Assembly: GCA_027858995.1 (NCBI GenBank)
Contig: JAQIBP010000034.1
Span: forward strand, 51,809-115,808
Length of the DNA: 64,000 bases
Reading direction: 5' to 3'
Origin: Deltaproteobacteria bacterium
Lineage (GTDB): Bacteria; Desulfobacterota; Desulfobacteria; Desulfobacterales; Desulfobacteraceae
How positions within the stretch are numbered: the stretch's first letter is position 1; each line of letters begins with the position of its first letter. A program made the position numbers and the translations under genes. A model generated the notes under the pieces. It worked only from the letters and a program-made list of their open reading frames with translations, was not told the origin of the DNA and made no database searches. This document shows, one piece after another, positions 16,306 to 25,535 of this stretch.

Positions 16306-17847
16306 GTGTTAGCAAAGGTGGATTCATGTTCTTTAACAGGGCTTGATGGATTTATTGTTGAGGTGGAAGTGGATATTGCCTATGGACTTCCAGTATTTAA
16401 TATTGTAGGTCTGCCTGAAATTTCTATCAGGGAAAGCAAAGAACGGGTTAAAACTGCCATTAAAAATTGTGGATATACTTTTCCCATGGAGCGTCTTGTG
16501 GTCAATCTTGCTCCTGCTGATATTAAAAAGGAAGGCACAGGTCTTGATCTGCCAATCGCCATTGGTATCCTTGTTGCATCAGAGGTAATACCCTTTGATA
16601 AAGTAAAAGAGTATCTTATCTCTGGTGAACTATCCCTTAATGGGAAAATCAAGCCTGTAAAAGCTGTACTTTCATATGCATTAACAGCCAAAGAGAAGGG
16701 ATACAAAGGTATCATCATCCCTTTTGAAAACGCAGATGAAGCTGCCATGGTGGAAGGTATTGATGTCCTGCCTGTAAACAACCTGTCTCAAATTGTTGAT
16801 TTTTTTACAGGTTTTACAAACATTGAAACACACAAGATAGATTCGGCAGGACAGATAGACTCCTGCGGCGTGGAGTATGGAATGGATTTTTCCGAGGTAA
16901 TGGGTCAGCAGCATGCCAAACGAGCCATGGAAATAGCCGCAGCTGGATTCCATAATATTATTATGACAGGTCCGCCTGGATCGGGTAAAAGCATGCTTGC
17001 AAAACGTCTGGCAACTATTCTGCCTGAATTGACATTTAAAGAAGCTATTGATGTGACAAGAATTTATTCTGTTATGGGGCTGCTTGAAGACAAATTTCCA
17101 TATAATTTGTCCAGACCCTTTCGATCTCCCCATCATACTATTTCCGATGCCGGTCTTGTGGGTGGCGGAGCAAAACCCAAGCCTGGAGAGATCTCTCTTG
17201 CCCATAATGGTGTATTGTTTCTTGATGAACTGCCGGAGTTTAAAAAAAATGTATTGGAGGTCTTAAGGCAACCCATTGAAGATGGAAAGGTTTCCATTGC
17301 AAGAGCTGGAATGAAAGCAACTTATCCATCACAATTTATGCTGGTTGCTGCCATGAATCCGTGTCCATGTGGATATTTGTCAGATCCCACAGGGAAATGT
17401 ACCTGCACCCAGCCCCAGGTCCAGAGATACAGATCAAAAATTTCAGGGCCGCTTCTGGACAGGATTGATATTCAGATTGAAGTACCAAAAGTTAAATATA
17501 AGGATTTGTCCAATAATTTAAAGGTTAAATGTAAAACCAAAGGTGAAACCTCTTTTGAAATAAGAAAAAGAGTCAAAGAAGCCCGGAAATTACAGGAGAC
17601 AAGATTTGAAAGATCAAGTATCTCCTATAATACAAGGATGCAATCCCGTCATCTGAAATCTTTTTGCAGCCTTAGTGCACAATGTGAGAAAATTCTTGAA
17701 CAGGCGGTTAATGTTCTTGGTTTTTCAGCTCGAGCCTGTCACTCGGTGATCAGGGTTGCAAGAACCATTGCAGATCTTGAAAACAGAATGGAAATTAAAA
17801 GACATCATCTTGCTGAAGCTATTCAGTATAGAAGTCTGGACCGGTGA
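16306..17847 (+). CDS. YifB/ComM family Mg-chelatase-like AAA+ ATPase
   Basis: 513 residues starting at GTG 16306 with AGGAG 5 bases upstream. N-terminal Lon-protease-like ChlI fold (residues 1-170), then AAA+ with GPPGSGKS near 225 and Walker B FLDELPEF near 305, then the C-terminal Mg-chelatase domain. The Cys motif PCPCGYLSDPTGKCTC lies near 350-365. ComM relatives act as hexameric branch-migration helicases that help integrate DNA during natural transformation. The metallophosphoesterase gene follows with an overlapping junction. Confidence 0.93.
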   Translation: MLAKVDSCSLTGLDGFIVEVEVDIAYGLPVFNIVGLPEISIRESKERVKTAIKNCGYTFPMERLVVNLAPADIKKEGTGLDLPIAIGILVASEVIPFDKVKEYLISGELSLNGKIKPVKAVLSYALTAKEKGYKGIIIPFENADEAAMVEGIDVLPVNNLSQIVDFFTGFTNIETHKIDSAGQIDSCGVEYGMDFSEVMGQQHAKRAMEIAAAGFHNIIMTGPPGSGKSMLAKRLATILPELTFKEAIDVTRIYSVMGLLEDKFPYNLSRPFRSPHHTISDAGLVGGGAKPKPGEISLAHNGVLFLDELPEFKKNVLEVLRQPIEDGKVSIARAGMKATYPSQFMLVAAMNPCPCGYLSDPTGKCTCTQPQVQRYRSKISGPLLDRIDIQIEVPKVKYKDLSNNLKVKCKTKGETSFEIRKRVKEARKLQETRFERSSISYNTRMQSRHLKSFCSLSAQCEKILEQAVNVLGFSARACHSVIRVARTIADLENRMEIKRHHLAEAIQYRSLDR

Positions 17848-17852
17848 CTATT

Positions 17853-18614
17853 ATGAGACTTGCTGTTATATCAGATATTCATAGTAACCTTGAAGCGTTT
17901 CAGGCAGTGATGGATGATATATCAAAATTATCAATTGATGATACTGTTTCCCTTGGTGATAATATTGGATATGGAGCACAGCCCGAAGAGATTATTGAAA
18001 ATTTAAAACACTATTCCATCACATCTGTACTGGGCAACCATGAACTTGCACTATTGGACAGTGATTATTTAAAAACTTTTGGCCCTTTTGCAAGAAAAGC
18101 ATTAAAAATTAATAAAAAAAAATTATCTGACAAAGCTCTGAGATATATTGCAACCCTGCAACCATTCCTTGTTAGATATGGGTGCCGCTTTGTTCATGGA
18201 ACTCCGCCGGATACCATTGCAAGATATATCTTTAATGAATCAAAGCAAAGACTAATCAATATAATGACACGGTTGAAACAAAAAATTACTTTTGTGGGAC
18301 ATACACACCAGCTGGTCATATATGGACTTGACCATGGTGTATTAAAAAAGAAAAAATTATTAAATTGCAGACTTTCTCTTGCAAAATCCATGAAATATAT
18401 TATAAATACCGGTAGTGTTGGACAGCCACGTGACAGCTACAATGAAGCCACGTATATTATATGGGATTCAGACCGATATACAATTGAACCAAGGTTTGTT
18501 CCCTATGATTACCACAATGCTGCAAAAAAGATTAAAAAAGCAGGCATACCAGAACAATATGCTGAGATATTGAGAAACCAAAAAGGAGAACTTAATGCAC
18601 AAATTACTAAATGA
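17853..18614 (+). CDS. Metallophosphoesterase family protein
   Basis: Calcineurin-like phosphoesterase of about 253 residues. Metal motifs: DIHSNLEAF (DxH), GDNIGYG (GDxxxxG), GNHELA (GNHE), and FVGHTHQ (GHTH). ATG 17853 begins MRLAVISDIHSN and puts the DxH strand right at the N-terminus, as in the family; an in-frame GTG at 17844 is the alternative. It overlaps the comM-like gene junction, and its 3' end overlaps iorA by 20 bp. The substrate (phosphodiester, phosphoprotein or nucleotide) cannot be told. Confidence 0.87.
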   Translation: MRLAVISDIHSNLEAFQAVMDDISKLSIDDTVSLGDNIGYGAQPEEIIENLKHYSITSVLGNHELALLDSDYLKTFGPFARKALKINKKKLSDKALRYIATLQPFLVRYGCRFVHGTPPDTIARYIFNESKQRLINIMTRLKQKITFVGHTHQLVIYGLDHGVLKKKKLLNCRLSLAKSMKYIINTGSVGQPRDSYNEATYIIWDSDRYTIEPRFVPYDYHNAAKKIKKAGIPEQYAEILRNQKGELNAQITK

Positions 18615-20448
18615 CAGCCCAGGAGAACAAATTATGCTTCTGGGTAATGAAGCAATTGCAAGAGGTGCCATTGAAGCTGGAGTGGCTTTTGCCACTACCT
18701 ATCCTGGTACGCCATCTTCTGAAATATCTTTGAATCTTTTCCAGATGTCCCAGGAAACAGATTTGTATTTTGAATACAGTACCAACGAAAAAGTAGCATT
18801 GGAAGTTGCAGCAGCAGCTGCTAATTCAGGACTTCGTACTTTCTGCATGATGAAGCATGTTGGATTGAATGTTGCGGCAGATCCTCTTATGACTCTGGCC
18901 TATGTGGGCGTTACAGGCGGGATGGTTATCCTTACTGCTGACGATCCTTCCATGTTTTCAAGCCAGAATGAGCAGGATAACAGATATTATGCCAAATTCG
19001 GCAATCTGCCAATGCTTGAACCCTCTTCAGTGCCTGAAGCCAAAGAGATGATCAAATATGCATTTGATCTTTCAGAACAACTCTCTCAACCAGTTTTGCT
19101 GAGAACTACCACAAGGATCAATCACTCCAATGCCTTTGTAACTTTTGATGACATAAAACCAAGGCAAACCAAAGGAGAATTTGTCCGGGAACCTTCAAGG
19201 TGTGTAACAGTACCGGCTGTTTCGAGACAGCTCCATGCCAAAGTTCTTGAAAAAATGAGCAAAGCACAATCCATTGGTGAAACATCTCAATTAAATATAG
19301 TTGACGGATCAGGCAAATTTGGTATCATCACAAATGGTGTAAGCTTCCATTATGCACAGGATGCAGTCAAAGATCTTGGTATTGAAGATAATACAAAGAT
19401 TCTGCGTCTTGGGTTTTCCAATCCAATGCCTGAAAAACTCATAAAGGATTTCCTAAAGGATTGTGAAAAAGTCCTTGTCATTGAAGAGGGCGAGCCATTT
19501 ATGGAAGAAGCTGTGAAAGCTTTTGCCCAGGAAGATGGCATAATAATTCCCATTAAAGGAAAATCTGAAAAACTCTTCTCACGTCTTTATGAATATGATC
19601 CAGCCATGGTAAGGGAAAAGACAGCCCTCTTTTTTGGTGTTGATTATACTCCATCTAAAAACCTTGAAAATGCAGATGTTCCTGAAATTCCCATGCGGCC
19701 GCCAAATCTTTGTTCCGGCTGTTCACACAGGGCAACATTTTATGAGGTAAAACAGGCAGGCAAGGAAATGGATATTATTTGCCCCACTGATATTGGCTGT
19801 TATACCCTTGGTTTTCTGCCTCCTTTAAGTATGGGAGATTTTGTTATCTGCATGGGATCTTCAGTGAGTTCATCCTGTGGATTCAGCCAGGCAACAGACC
19901 AGAAAGTGGTCTCTTTTATCGGAGATTCAACTTTTTTCCATTCAGGCATAACAGGGCTTGTTAATGCAGTGTTTAACAACCATAATTTTACCCTTGTTAT
20001 TCTGGAAAATGATATCACAGCCATGACAGGACATCAACCCCACCCAGGTGTTGATATGGAAAGATTCGGCCTTGACGGATTTGGCAGGGTTAACATTGAA
20101 CAGCTTGTAAAAACCCTTGGTGTGAAACATGTTTCCATAGTTAAACCATTTAAGGTGAAAAAGAGTATTGAAACAATTAAAGAGGCGCTTGAATATAAAG
20201 GTGTTTCTGTAATTATTTCCCAGGAGCCCTGTGCACTGTATGCAAAGAGTCTGAAACTTCTCAAACCACGTGCATTTACGGTTTCAGACAAGTGTGTTGA
20301 CCACAGAGACTGTATCAATACCATTGCATGCCCATCTTTTTTTATTGAGGACAACAAAGTTAAAATTGATGCTGATACATGTGTGGGATGTGCTGTGTGT
20401 GCCCAGATCTGCCCTGAAAATGCAATCAGACCGTTAAAAAAAGGATAA
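18595..20448 (+). CDS. iorA: Indolepyruvate:ferredoxin oxidoreductase, alpha subunit
   Basis: 617 residues. It oxidatively decarboxylates aryl-2-oxo acids (indolepyruvate, phenylpyruvate) to acyl-CoA, reducing ferredoxin; oxygen-sensitive and typical of anaerobes. N-terminal pyruvate-binding half with TYPGTPSSEI near 36; C-terminal TPP-binding half with CSGCSHRATF, GDSTFFHSG and ENDITAMTGHQP. The last 60 residues are ferredoxin-like, with CVDHRDC and CVGCAVCAQICPENA. AAGGAG lies 7-8 bases before ATG 18595. iorB follows after 7 bp. Likely role: aromatic amino-acid degradation or the reverse carboxylation. Confidence 0.96.
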   Translation: MHKLLNDSPGEQIMLLGNEAIARGAIEAGVAFATTYPGTPSSEISLNLFQMSQETDLYFEYSTNEKVALEVAAAAANSGLRTFCMMKHVGLNVAADPLMTLAYVGVTGGMVILTADDPSMFSSQNEQDNRYYAKFGNLPMLEPSSVPEAKEMIKYAFDLSEQLSQPVLLRTTTRINHSNAFVTFDDIKPRQTKGEFVREPSRCVTVPAVSRQLHAKVLEKMSKAQSIGETSQLNIVDGSGKFGIITNGVSFHYAQDAVKDLGIEDNTKILRLGFSNPMPEKLIKDFLKDCEKVLVIEEGEPFMEEAVKAFAQEDGIIIPIKGKSEKLFSRLYEYDPAMVREKTALFFGVDYTPSKNLENADVPEIPMRPPNLCSGCSHRATFYEVKQAGKEMDIICPTDIGCYTLGFLPPLSMGDFVICMGSSVSSSCGFSQATDQKVVSFIGDSTFFHSGITGLVNAVFNNHNFTLVILENDITAMTGHQPHPGVDMERFGLDGFGRVNIEQLVKTLGVKHVSIVKPFKVKKSIETIKEALEYKGVSVIISQEPCALYAKSLKLLKPRAFTVSDKCVDHRDCINTIACPSFFIEDNKVKIDADTCVGCAVCAQICPENAIRPLKKG

Positions 20449-20455
20449 TATAAAA

Positions 20456-21055
20456 ATGGAAACAACAAGATTAATAATCGTAGCTGTGGGAGGTCAGGGA
20501 AATCTACTGGCATCCAAGGTTCTTGGAGAGGCTGCACTGATTTCCGGCGTGCCTGTCAGGATGAGTGAAATACACGGGATGGCTCAGCGTGGCGGTGTTG
20601 TTGAATCTGCCATTGTTTTTGGTGATGCAACAAGTTCAATTATTTCAGATAATGAAGCTGATATCCTTCTCGGGTTTGAGCCTTCTGAAACATTAAGAGC
20701 ATTAAACAGATGCAGCAAGAATACAAAAGTCATTACCAATACAGCAACTCTGCCCCCTTTTACAGTATCAATCGGCAAGGGTGTTTATCCTGATGTTGAA
20801 AATATTAAAGAGCTTATCAGTGATAAATGTGCAAGCCTTGTTGCCATTGATGCAATGAAACTTGCAAAACAGGCAGGAAGTCCAATGAGTGTCAATATTG
20901 TTCTTCTCGGCGCTCTTGTGCAGTCAGGAACTCTTGGATTTACCAAGGAAAATGTCATAAAAGCCATTAAATCAAGAACCAAAAAGTCTTTTCTTGATAA
21001 GAACCTTGAAGCTTTTGAATTGGGATTTCAAGCTGCGCAGAACTACAGCGCTTAA
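20456..21055 (+). CDS. iorB: Indolepyruvate:ferredoxin oxidoreductase, beta subunit
   Basis: 199-residue gamma-type POR domain that completes the IorAB enzyme. Signature AVGGQGNLLASKVLGEAAL at residues 10-28 and MSEIHGMAQRGGVVESAIVFG at 41-61, both standard for IorB. It is directly downstream of iorA (7 bp) and 3 bp upstream of aroQ. Co-transcription with aroQ ties aromatic keto-acid metabolism to the shikimate pathway. Confidence 0.95.
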   Translation: METTRLIIVAVGGQGNLLASKVLGEAALISGVPVRMSEIHGMAQRGGVVESAIVFGDATSSIISDNEADILLGFEPSETLRALNRCSKNTKVITNTATLPPFTVSIGKGVYPDVENIKELISDKCASLVAIDAMKLAKQAGSPMSVNIVLLGALVQSGTLGFTKENVIKAIKSRTKKSFLDKNLEAFELGFQAAQNYSA

Positions 21056-21058
21056 AAA

Positions 21059-21505
21059 ATGATAAAAAAAACAAAAATAATTCAGATAATTAATGGTCCT
21101 AATTTGAATATTCTGGGAAAAAGGGAACCTGAAATCTATGGTTCCCTCTCCCTTGATCAGATTAACAGTGATCTTGCACAAAATGCAGAACCTCTGGGGC
21201 TGGAGCTTGATTTTTTCCAATCCAACCATGAGGGTGCTATTATAGATAAAATCCATGAAAATTTTAATGCTAAAATTGATGGCATTATTATTAATCCCGG
21301 AGCATTAACCCATACCAGTATTGCCATCAGAGATGCTTTGCTTTTATTTTCCTGCCCGATTATTGAAATACATCTCTCCAATATCTACAAAAGAGAAGCT
21401 TTCCGTCATAAATCTTTGCTTGCAGATATTGTTACAGGACAGATTTCAGGCTTTGGATCCTATGGATATCAAATGGCATTAAATGCAATGGCAGACATGA
21501 TTTAA
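21059..21505 (+). CDS. aroQ: 3-dehydroquinate dehydratase, type II
   Basis: Third step of the shikimate pathway: dehydroquinate to dehydroshikimate by trans elimination. At 148 residues it is the standard length. Motifs: NGPNLNILGKREPEIYG with the catalytic Arg and Tyr near 20-26, FFQSNHEG, INPGALTHTSIAIRDA, and EIHLSNIYKREAFRH with the catalytic His-bearing loop. Last gene of the rightward run. A solo end of repeat R1 (copy D) lies just after its stop. Confidence 0.96.
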   Translation: MIKKTKIIQIINGPNLNILGKREPEIYGSLSLDQINSDLAQNAEPLGLELDFFQSNHEGAIIDKIHENFNAKIDGIIINPGALTHTSIAIRDALLLFSCPIIEIHLSNIYKREAFRHKSLLADIVTGQISGFGSYGYQMALNAMADMI

Positions 21506-21507
21506 TT

Positions 21508-21546
21508 AGTGCCGATCGAAAACCGCTAATTTATTCAGGCACTAAG
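21508..21546. repeat. Repeat R1, copy D (solo terminal arm)
   Basis: Contains GTGCCGATCGAAAACCGC, followed by TAATTT, nearly identical to the reverse-complemented right arm of copy C. It is bounded by its own 8 bp inverted repeat (TTAGTGCC and GGCACTAA). It lies immediately after aroQ and may act as a transcript-end hairpin. No R1 core is attached. Confidence 0.55.
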
Positions 21547-21586
21547 TGTTTTGCTGGATTTTACACAGACCCTGAGATCAAATTGT

Positions 21587-22989
21587 TTATATTTTAATTG
21601 AATCAAGCACCTGTTTTATGAATATTTCATGACTCCAGGAATCGTCATGGGTGACACCGAGTCTTACCACCACCAGATCTCTTGAAGGGATGACTGCCAC
21701 TATCTGGCCGTTAAAACCTCCGCAATAATAAAGATCATCCGGAAGTGAGGGAAACTTACGATTCTCAGGATTATCCCTGTCACCAGAATTCAGCCAAAAA
21801 TGGGCACCATATTGTCCCATGGGGGCTTCGGGCGTTGGCTGAGTTGAATAGTCGACCCAGCCTTTTGGCAGGATTCTCTCATTACCCCAGATCCCATCAT
21901 TTTTTAAAAGCAGGCCAAAACGTGCCCAATCCCGTGCTGTAGCAAACATATAGCTTGAGCCGACAAAAGAACCTGATGCATCAGGTTCAATTACAGCAGA
22001 AAACGCTTTGATTCTATTAAAAAGGCGTTCTCTTGAAAATTTATAAAAAGATGCCAGGTTGCCGTCCACCCTTTTTGTGATAATTTTTGCAATTATATTG
22101 GTAGTACCACCTGAATAGTACCATTGTGTATCAATATCAGAGATGAGGGGCTTTGCTGCAGCAAAATCAGCCATACTCTTGCTGGCATAAAGCATATATG
22201 TTACATCTTTAAACGGAGCATAAATCTCTTCAAATTCAAGACCGGTTGACATTCGAAGCATCATATCAAGAGTAATTTTGCTTCTTGGATCATCTGGGGA
22301 TTTCCAGGCATCAACCTGAACTGGAATGCTGATATCAAGACCCTGATCTTTTACAAGGATACCAACAAGAGTATTAGTAACACTTTTGGCCATGGACTAG
22401 CCAAGAAAAGGGGTGTCTTTGTCAAATCCAGGTGCATATTTTTCGGCAATCACCTGGTTTCCCAGGACCAAAACAACTGCCTGGGTGTTTCGCTTTGTGT
22501 CAGGGCCCGGCTCTATAAAAGCATCCTCAACAACTTTTTTTATTTTTTCTCTATCCACTTGTTCCGGCAGATTATCAAGTTTGACAGTGCTGCCATTGGG
22601 CCAGTCGGCACTGCTTCTTTGAAATTTAAAAAGTGAAATATTCCTGGTCTGTTCTAAGAGTTCTTCTCTGGTGGTATCAATTGCCAAAATACATCCACAC
22701 CCTTCACGATAAACTGCTGTCATGGGTTTCCAGAAACCAAATGCCTTTGATGTTACTGTTTTGTTTTCATAATCCACACTGGATCTGATAGGTCGAAATA
22801 AAGGATGGGTGGGCTTAATATCATTTTCAAATACCAGATCCGGGTTACGGTCAGCAAGGAAGACCTGGGAACAGATATATTTGGCTGAATACCCTGTTCC
22901 AATTACCAATGCATCGTTGAAAAATAAACACCAAATCCAATACTGATGATAACAACAGCCGAGATAATCCATTTTAATTTTCTTATCAT
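21587..22989 (-). pseudogene. Broken beta-lactamase-family serine hydrolase (frameshift plus amber codon)
   Basis: The original start is ATG 22989 with SD AAAGGAG 5 bases upstream, encoding MIRKLKWIISAVVIIS, a membrane anchor. Near 22915-22920 one base appears lost; the rest of the protein (DALVIGTGYSAKYICSQ) reads in the next frame. At 22397-22399 a TAG then interrupts the frame exactly before SMAKS, the SxxK nucleophile motif, where relatives have Trp (GWSM.KS). After the stop the frame is open to 21587, with YYSGGTTN as the Tyr motif. Repairing both lesions gives about 467 residues. Two independent lesions argue for a pseudogene rather than recoding. Confidence 0.85.
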
Positions 22990-23511
22990 GATGCTCCTTT
23001 AAAGCAAATATAATAATTTTAGATACTGTTCAGACACAGTATCAGTACACTGGGAAAAAAACAAACAGATTTGGGATGAAAGCTCAGGAGTTTTGGTTGG
23101 TATATCTCCAGTTATGTTTAATAAAGAATTGGTTTATTTGGTTTTAATTTTTCCTATATATTTGATTTTCAAATCTGAGGATAGAAAGTTTGTCGATACC
23201 ATATGTGGTATTCGGAGAAGTTTTATAAAAGCAAGTCTAACACGTTATAGTGCTCACCACCGTCTTGATGCTGAACGTCCAGCACTTCTTTTGGAAGTTG
23301 TCGCTCAATTGAAAATTTTGCTCGTCGCTATTTTTATACCATATAAAAAATTGAGTTTTTCCGATTTTTTCGACTCTATTATTATTATCCTTATGGAAAC
23401 TGCCATAAGGTGTTTAGATTATCAATGATACCAGATCAAATCTTTATGAAATTTTTAGGCGTTGACCTCTGGCTATAGTCTTGATTTGTCAAATTAGGTT
23501 TGTCACAGAAA
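22990..23511. other. Gene-poor intergenic region with repeat R2 copy b
   Basis: About 520 bases between the broken serine hydrolase and the MFS gene. A 111-codon open frame (23093-23428) has no ribosome site and no recognisable family, so I do not call it. A hairpin ATACCA/TGGTAT lies at about 23198-23213. Repeat R2 copy b is at 23392-23472. Confidence 0.5.
23392..23472 (+). repeat. Dispersed repeat R2, copy b
   Basis: 81 bp matching the reverse complement of 7579-7659. Here the leading hairpin is perfect: CCTTATGG, a six-base loop, CCATAAGG (23389-23410). Shared blocks include AATGATACCAGATCAAATC and TTTTTAGGCGTTGAC. It lies 3' of the convergent MFS gene. Confidence 0.65.
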
Positions 23512-24702
23512 CTATGATTCACTATTCTGCCGGCTATGATGGAATCCCATGAGAATGGAAAAAAGAGCAGCAAGTGTACAAAACCCTGATATAAGGCAGA
23601 TGGGTAATAATCCAAAATTAGACCAGATAATGCCCCCGAGGAATGCCCCTGCAACTCTTCCCACTCCTGCAACTGCAAAAAAAGCTGCCATGGTGGATGC
23701 CCTTAATTCTGGCACAAGTTCTGTCGAGAGGCTCATGGCAGTAACAATGGCAAATTCAAAGAAGAAAAAAACAAGGAAAAGGCCTGTGATAACATAGGGT
23801 AGACCTATATTTAGAACAGGCAGAAGAAAATATGCCCCGGCGCAGAGGGATACTCCAATAATAATAGATTTTTTCAATCCGATCCTGTCAGCAAACAAAA
23901 CTGTGAAGCCTTCGCCAAGGATTTCAGAAAGCCCGATAAAAACAGTTCCAAAACCAATGGCAGTTAGAGAAAGATTATAGGATTGCTCCAGCCATGCCCC
24001 GTAAATTACAAAAAGATTGTCATTGCCAAGGCACATGAAAAATATAAAGGATAATATACCCAGGACTTTTCTCTCTTTGATAATGGTTTTCCAGTTTGAC
24101 AGCATCAAAGTTTTACTCTTGGATGGTGTGTTACTTTTTTTATCCTTTGGCATTATTTTCAAGATGATGAAAAAACAAATTAGAGAGAATCCTCCAATGA
24201 TAAAAAAAGGTGTCTGCCATGAAAACCGTTCAATAATAACACCGGAGAGGGGAATGCCGATGAGAGTTGATCCTGCCCAGGCAAGTTCCGTAATTCCGAT
24301 AACCTGTCCTCTTTTTGCAAAGGGAACAAAACTGGCGATAAAAGCCTGAATACTGGGGTCAAATATGCTTTTGCCAACTCCTGTAATGAAAAGCGAGATC
24401 ACAAAGAGAGAGTAAACAGGGATCAATCCAACAGCAAATGTGCCAATGGTTAACAATGCCAGAGAAAACAGCATTAAAATCTTATATCCGTATTTATCTG
24501 CAAAACCTGCTCCAACAGGCCCTAACAGGGATGTTGCCTGGTTAACAGCAATAACAGATGTAATGGCGGAAAGATCTACATTCAAGCCCCGGGCAAATTC
24601 AGGTGCAAAGGGATAAATCAGTCTCCGGGTGATATTAAATAAAAATTTTGTAAACGTTGCGACACATATAAAGCTTGTAAATTGTTTTGAATTGCCTGTC
24701 AT
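23512..24702 (-). CDS. Major facilitator superfamily transporter
   Basis: 396-residue MFS permease with twelve predicted hydrophobic helices. The A-like loop motif between helices 2 and 3 reads GFADKYGYKILM, and a degenerate repeat in the second half reads LFADRIGLKKS. The central cytoplasmic loop (about 190-205) is short and basic. Drug- or metabolite-efflux MFS members share this size; no substrate-specific feature is visible. The ccdA-like gene lies 5 bp upstream on the same strand, so they probably form one unit. Confidence 0.88.
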   Translation of the reverse strand: MTGNSKQFTSFICVATFTKFLFNITRRLIYPFAPEFARGLNVDLSAITSVIAVNQATSLLGPVGAGFADKYGYKILMLFSLALLTIGTFAVGLIPVYSLFVISLFITGVGKSIFDPSIQAFIASFVPFAKRGQVIGITELAWAGSTLIGIPLSGVIIERFSWQTPFFIIGGFSLICFFIILKIMPKDKKSNTPSKSKTLMLSNWKTIIKERKVLGILSFIFFMCLGNDNLFVIYGAWLEQSYNLSLTAIGFGTVFIGLSEILGEGFTVLFADRIGLKKSIIIGVSLCAGAYFLLPVLNIGLPYVITGLFLVFFFFEFAIVTAMSLSTELVPELRASTMAAFFAVAGVGRVAGAFLGGIIWSNFGLLPICLISGFCTLAALFSILMGFHHSRQNSES

Positions 24703-24707
24703 CAGGT

Positions 24708-25406
24708 TTATAAAGTTGCAAGAAGTCTGAATTTGTCAAAAATCAACAAAAGACCAATGACTATGAGCAGGATACCTGAAGCTTTATTAAGTGCTCCGAT
24801 AAATCTGGTTGCCCGTTTCATGATTCCAATAATGGAATTGATAAAAAAAGATATTATAATAAATGGAATGGCAAGACCGGCAGAGTAAACAGCCAATAGA
24901 GAAACCCCTTTAAGAACTGTATCCTGATTACCGGCAACAATTAAAATCGAGCCCAGCATGGGACCTATGCAGGGGCTCCATCCAGCACCAAAAGCCATGC
25001 CGATTAAAAAAACACCCATAAGATGTAAAGGCTTTTCTTTAACATGGATTTTTTTTTCAAAATTAAACCCTTTGATGTTGATAATTCCAAGAAGATGAAG
25101 GCCGAAAACAATAATAATGGAGCCTCCGAGATATCGGACAACCCAGGAGTATTTTGAAGCAAATCCACCGAGAAAAGATGCAGAAGCTCCAAAAAGAATA
25201 AAAATAAAGGAAAATCCAGCCACATAAAAAAGTGTGGATATAATAACTTTCTTCCTGACCTCTTTTTTGTTTTGAGTTAATTCATCAAGGGTTAAGCCTG
25301 TAATAAAAGAGAAATATGCCGGTATCAACGGCAGAATACAGGGGGAAAAAAATGAGAGCAGCCCTGCAACAAGAGCTGCTGAGTAGGTTATATTTTCTGT
25401 AAACAC
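24708..25406 (-). CDS. CcdA-type cytochrome c biogenesis / thiol-disulfide transporter
   Basis: 232-residue inner-membrane protein with six hydrophobic helices. The two redox Cys of this family are visible, in FFSPCILPLIPAYFSF near residue 23 and WSPCIGPMLGS near 148. CcdA passes electrons from cytoplasmic thioredoxin to the periplasm for haem-binding cysteines of c-type cytochromes or other thiol targets. It is followed by an MFS gene at 5 bp, not by the usual thioredoxin-like partner. Confidence 0.92.
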   Translation of the reverse strand: MFTENITYSAALVAGLLSFFSPCILPLIPAYFSFITGLTLDELTQNKKEVRKKVIISTLFYVAGFSFIFILFGASASFLGGFASKYSWVVRYLGGSIIIVFGLHLLGIINIKGFNFEKKIHVKEKPLHLMGVFLIGMAFGAGWSPCIGPMLGSILIVAGNQDTVLKGVSLLAVYSAGLAIPFIIISFFINSIIGIMKRATRFIGALNKASGILLIVIGLLLIFDKFRLLATL

Positions 25407-25535
25407 TATAATTAATCCTTATAAAATCGTATTTTTATTTTTATACTGCCCGTTCCAGGATACAGTATCAAATATTTTCATTAACCTGATATTCTATCCA
25501 TTTTTTTGGAACTATCAAGGTCGACAATTTTTATT

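Noticed and set aside
21587..22972. Pyrrolysine at the in-frame TAG of the serine hydrolase
   Set aside because: A separate frameshift lies upstream, the site replaces an expected Trp next to the nucleophile, and no pyl genes are in the window.
23093..23428. 111-codon open frame between the serine hydrolase pseudogene and the MFS gene
   Set aside because: No ribosome site, no recognisable family, low-complexity end, and its 3' part is repeat R2.
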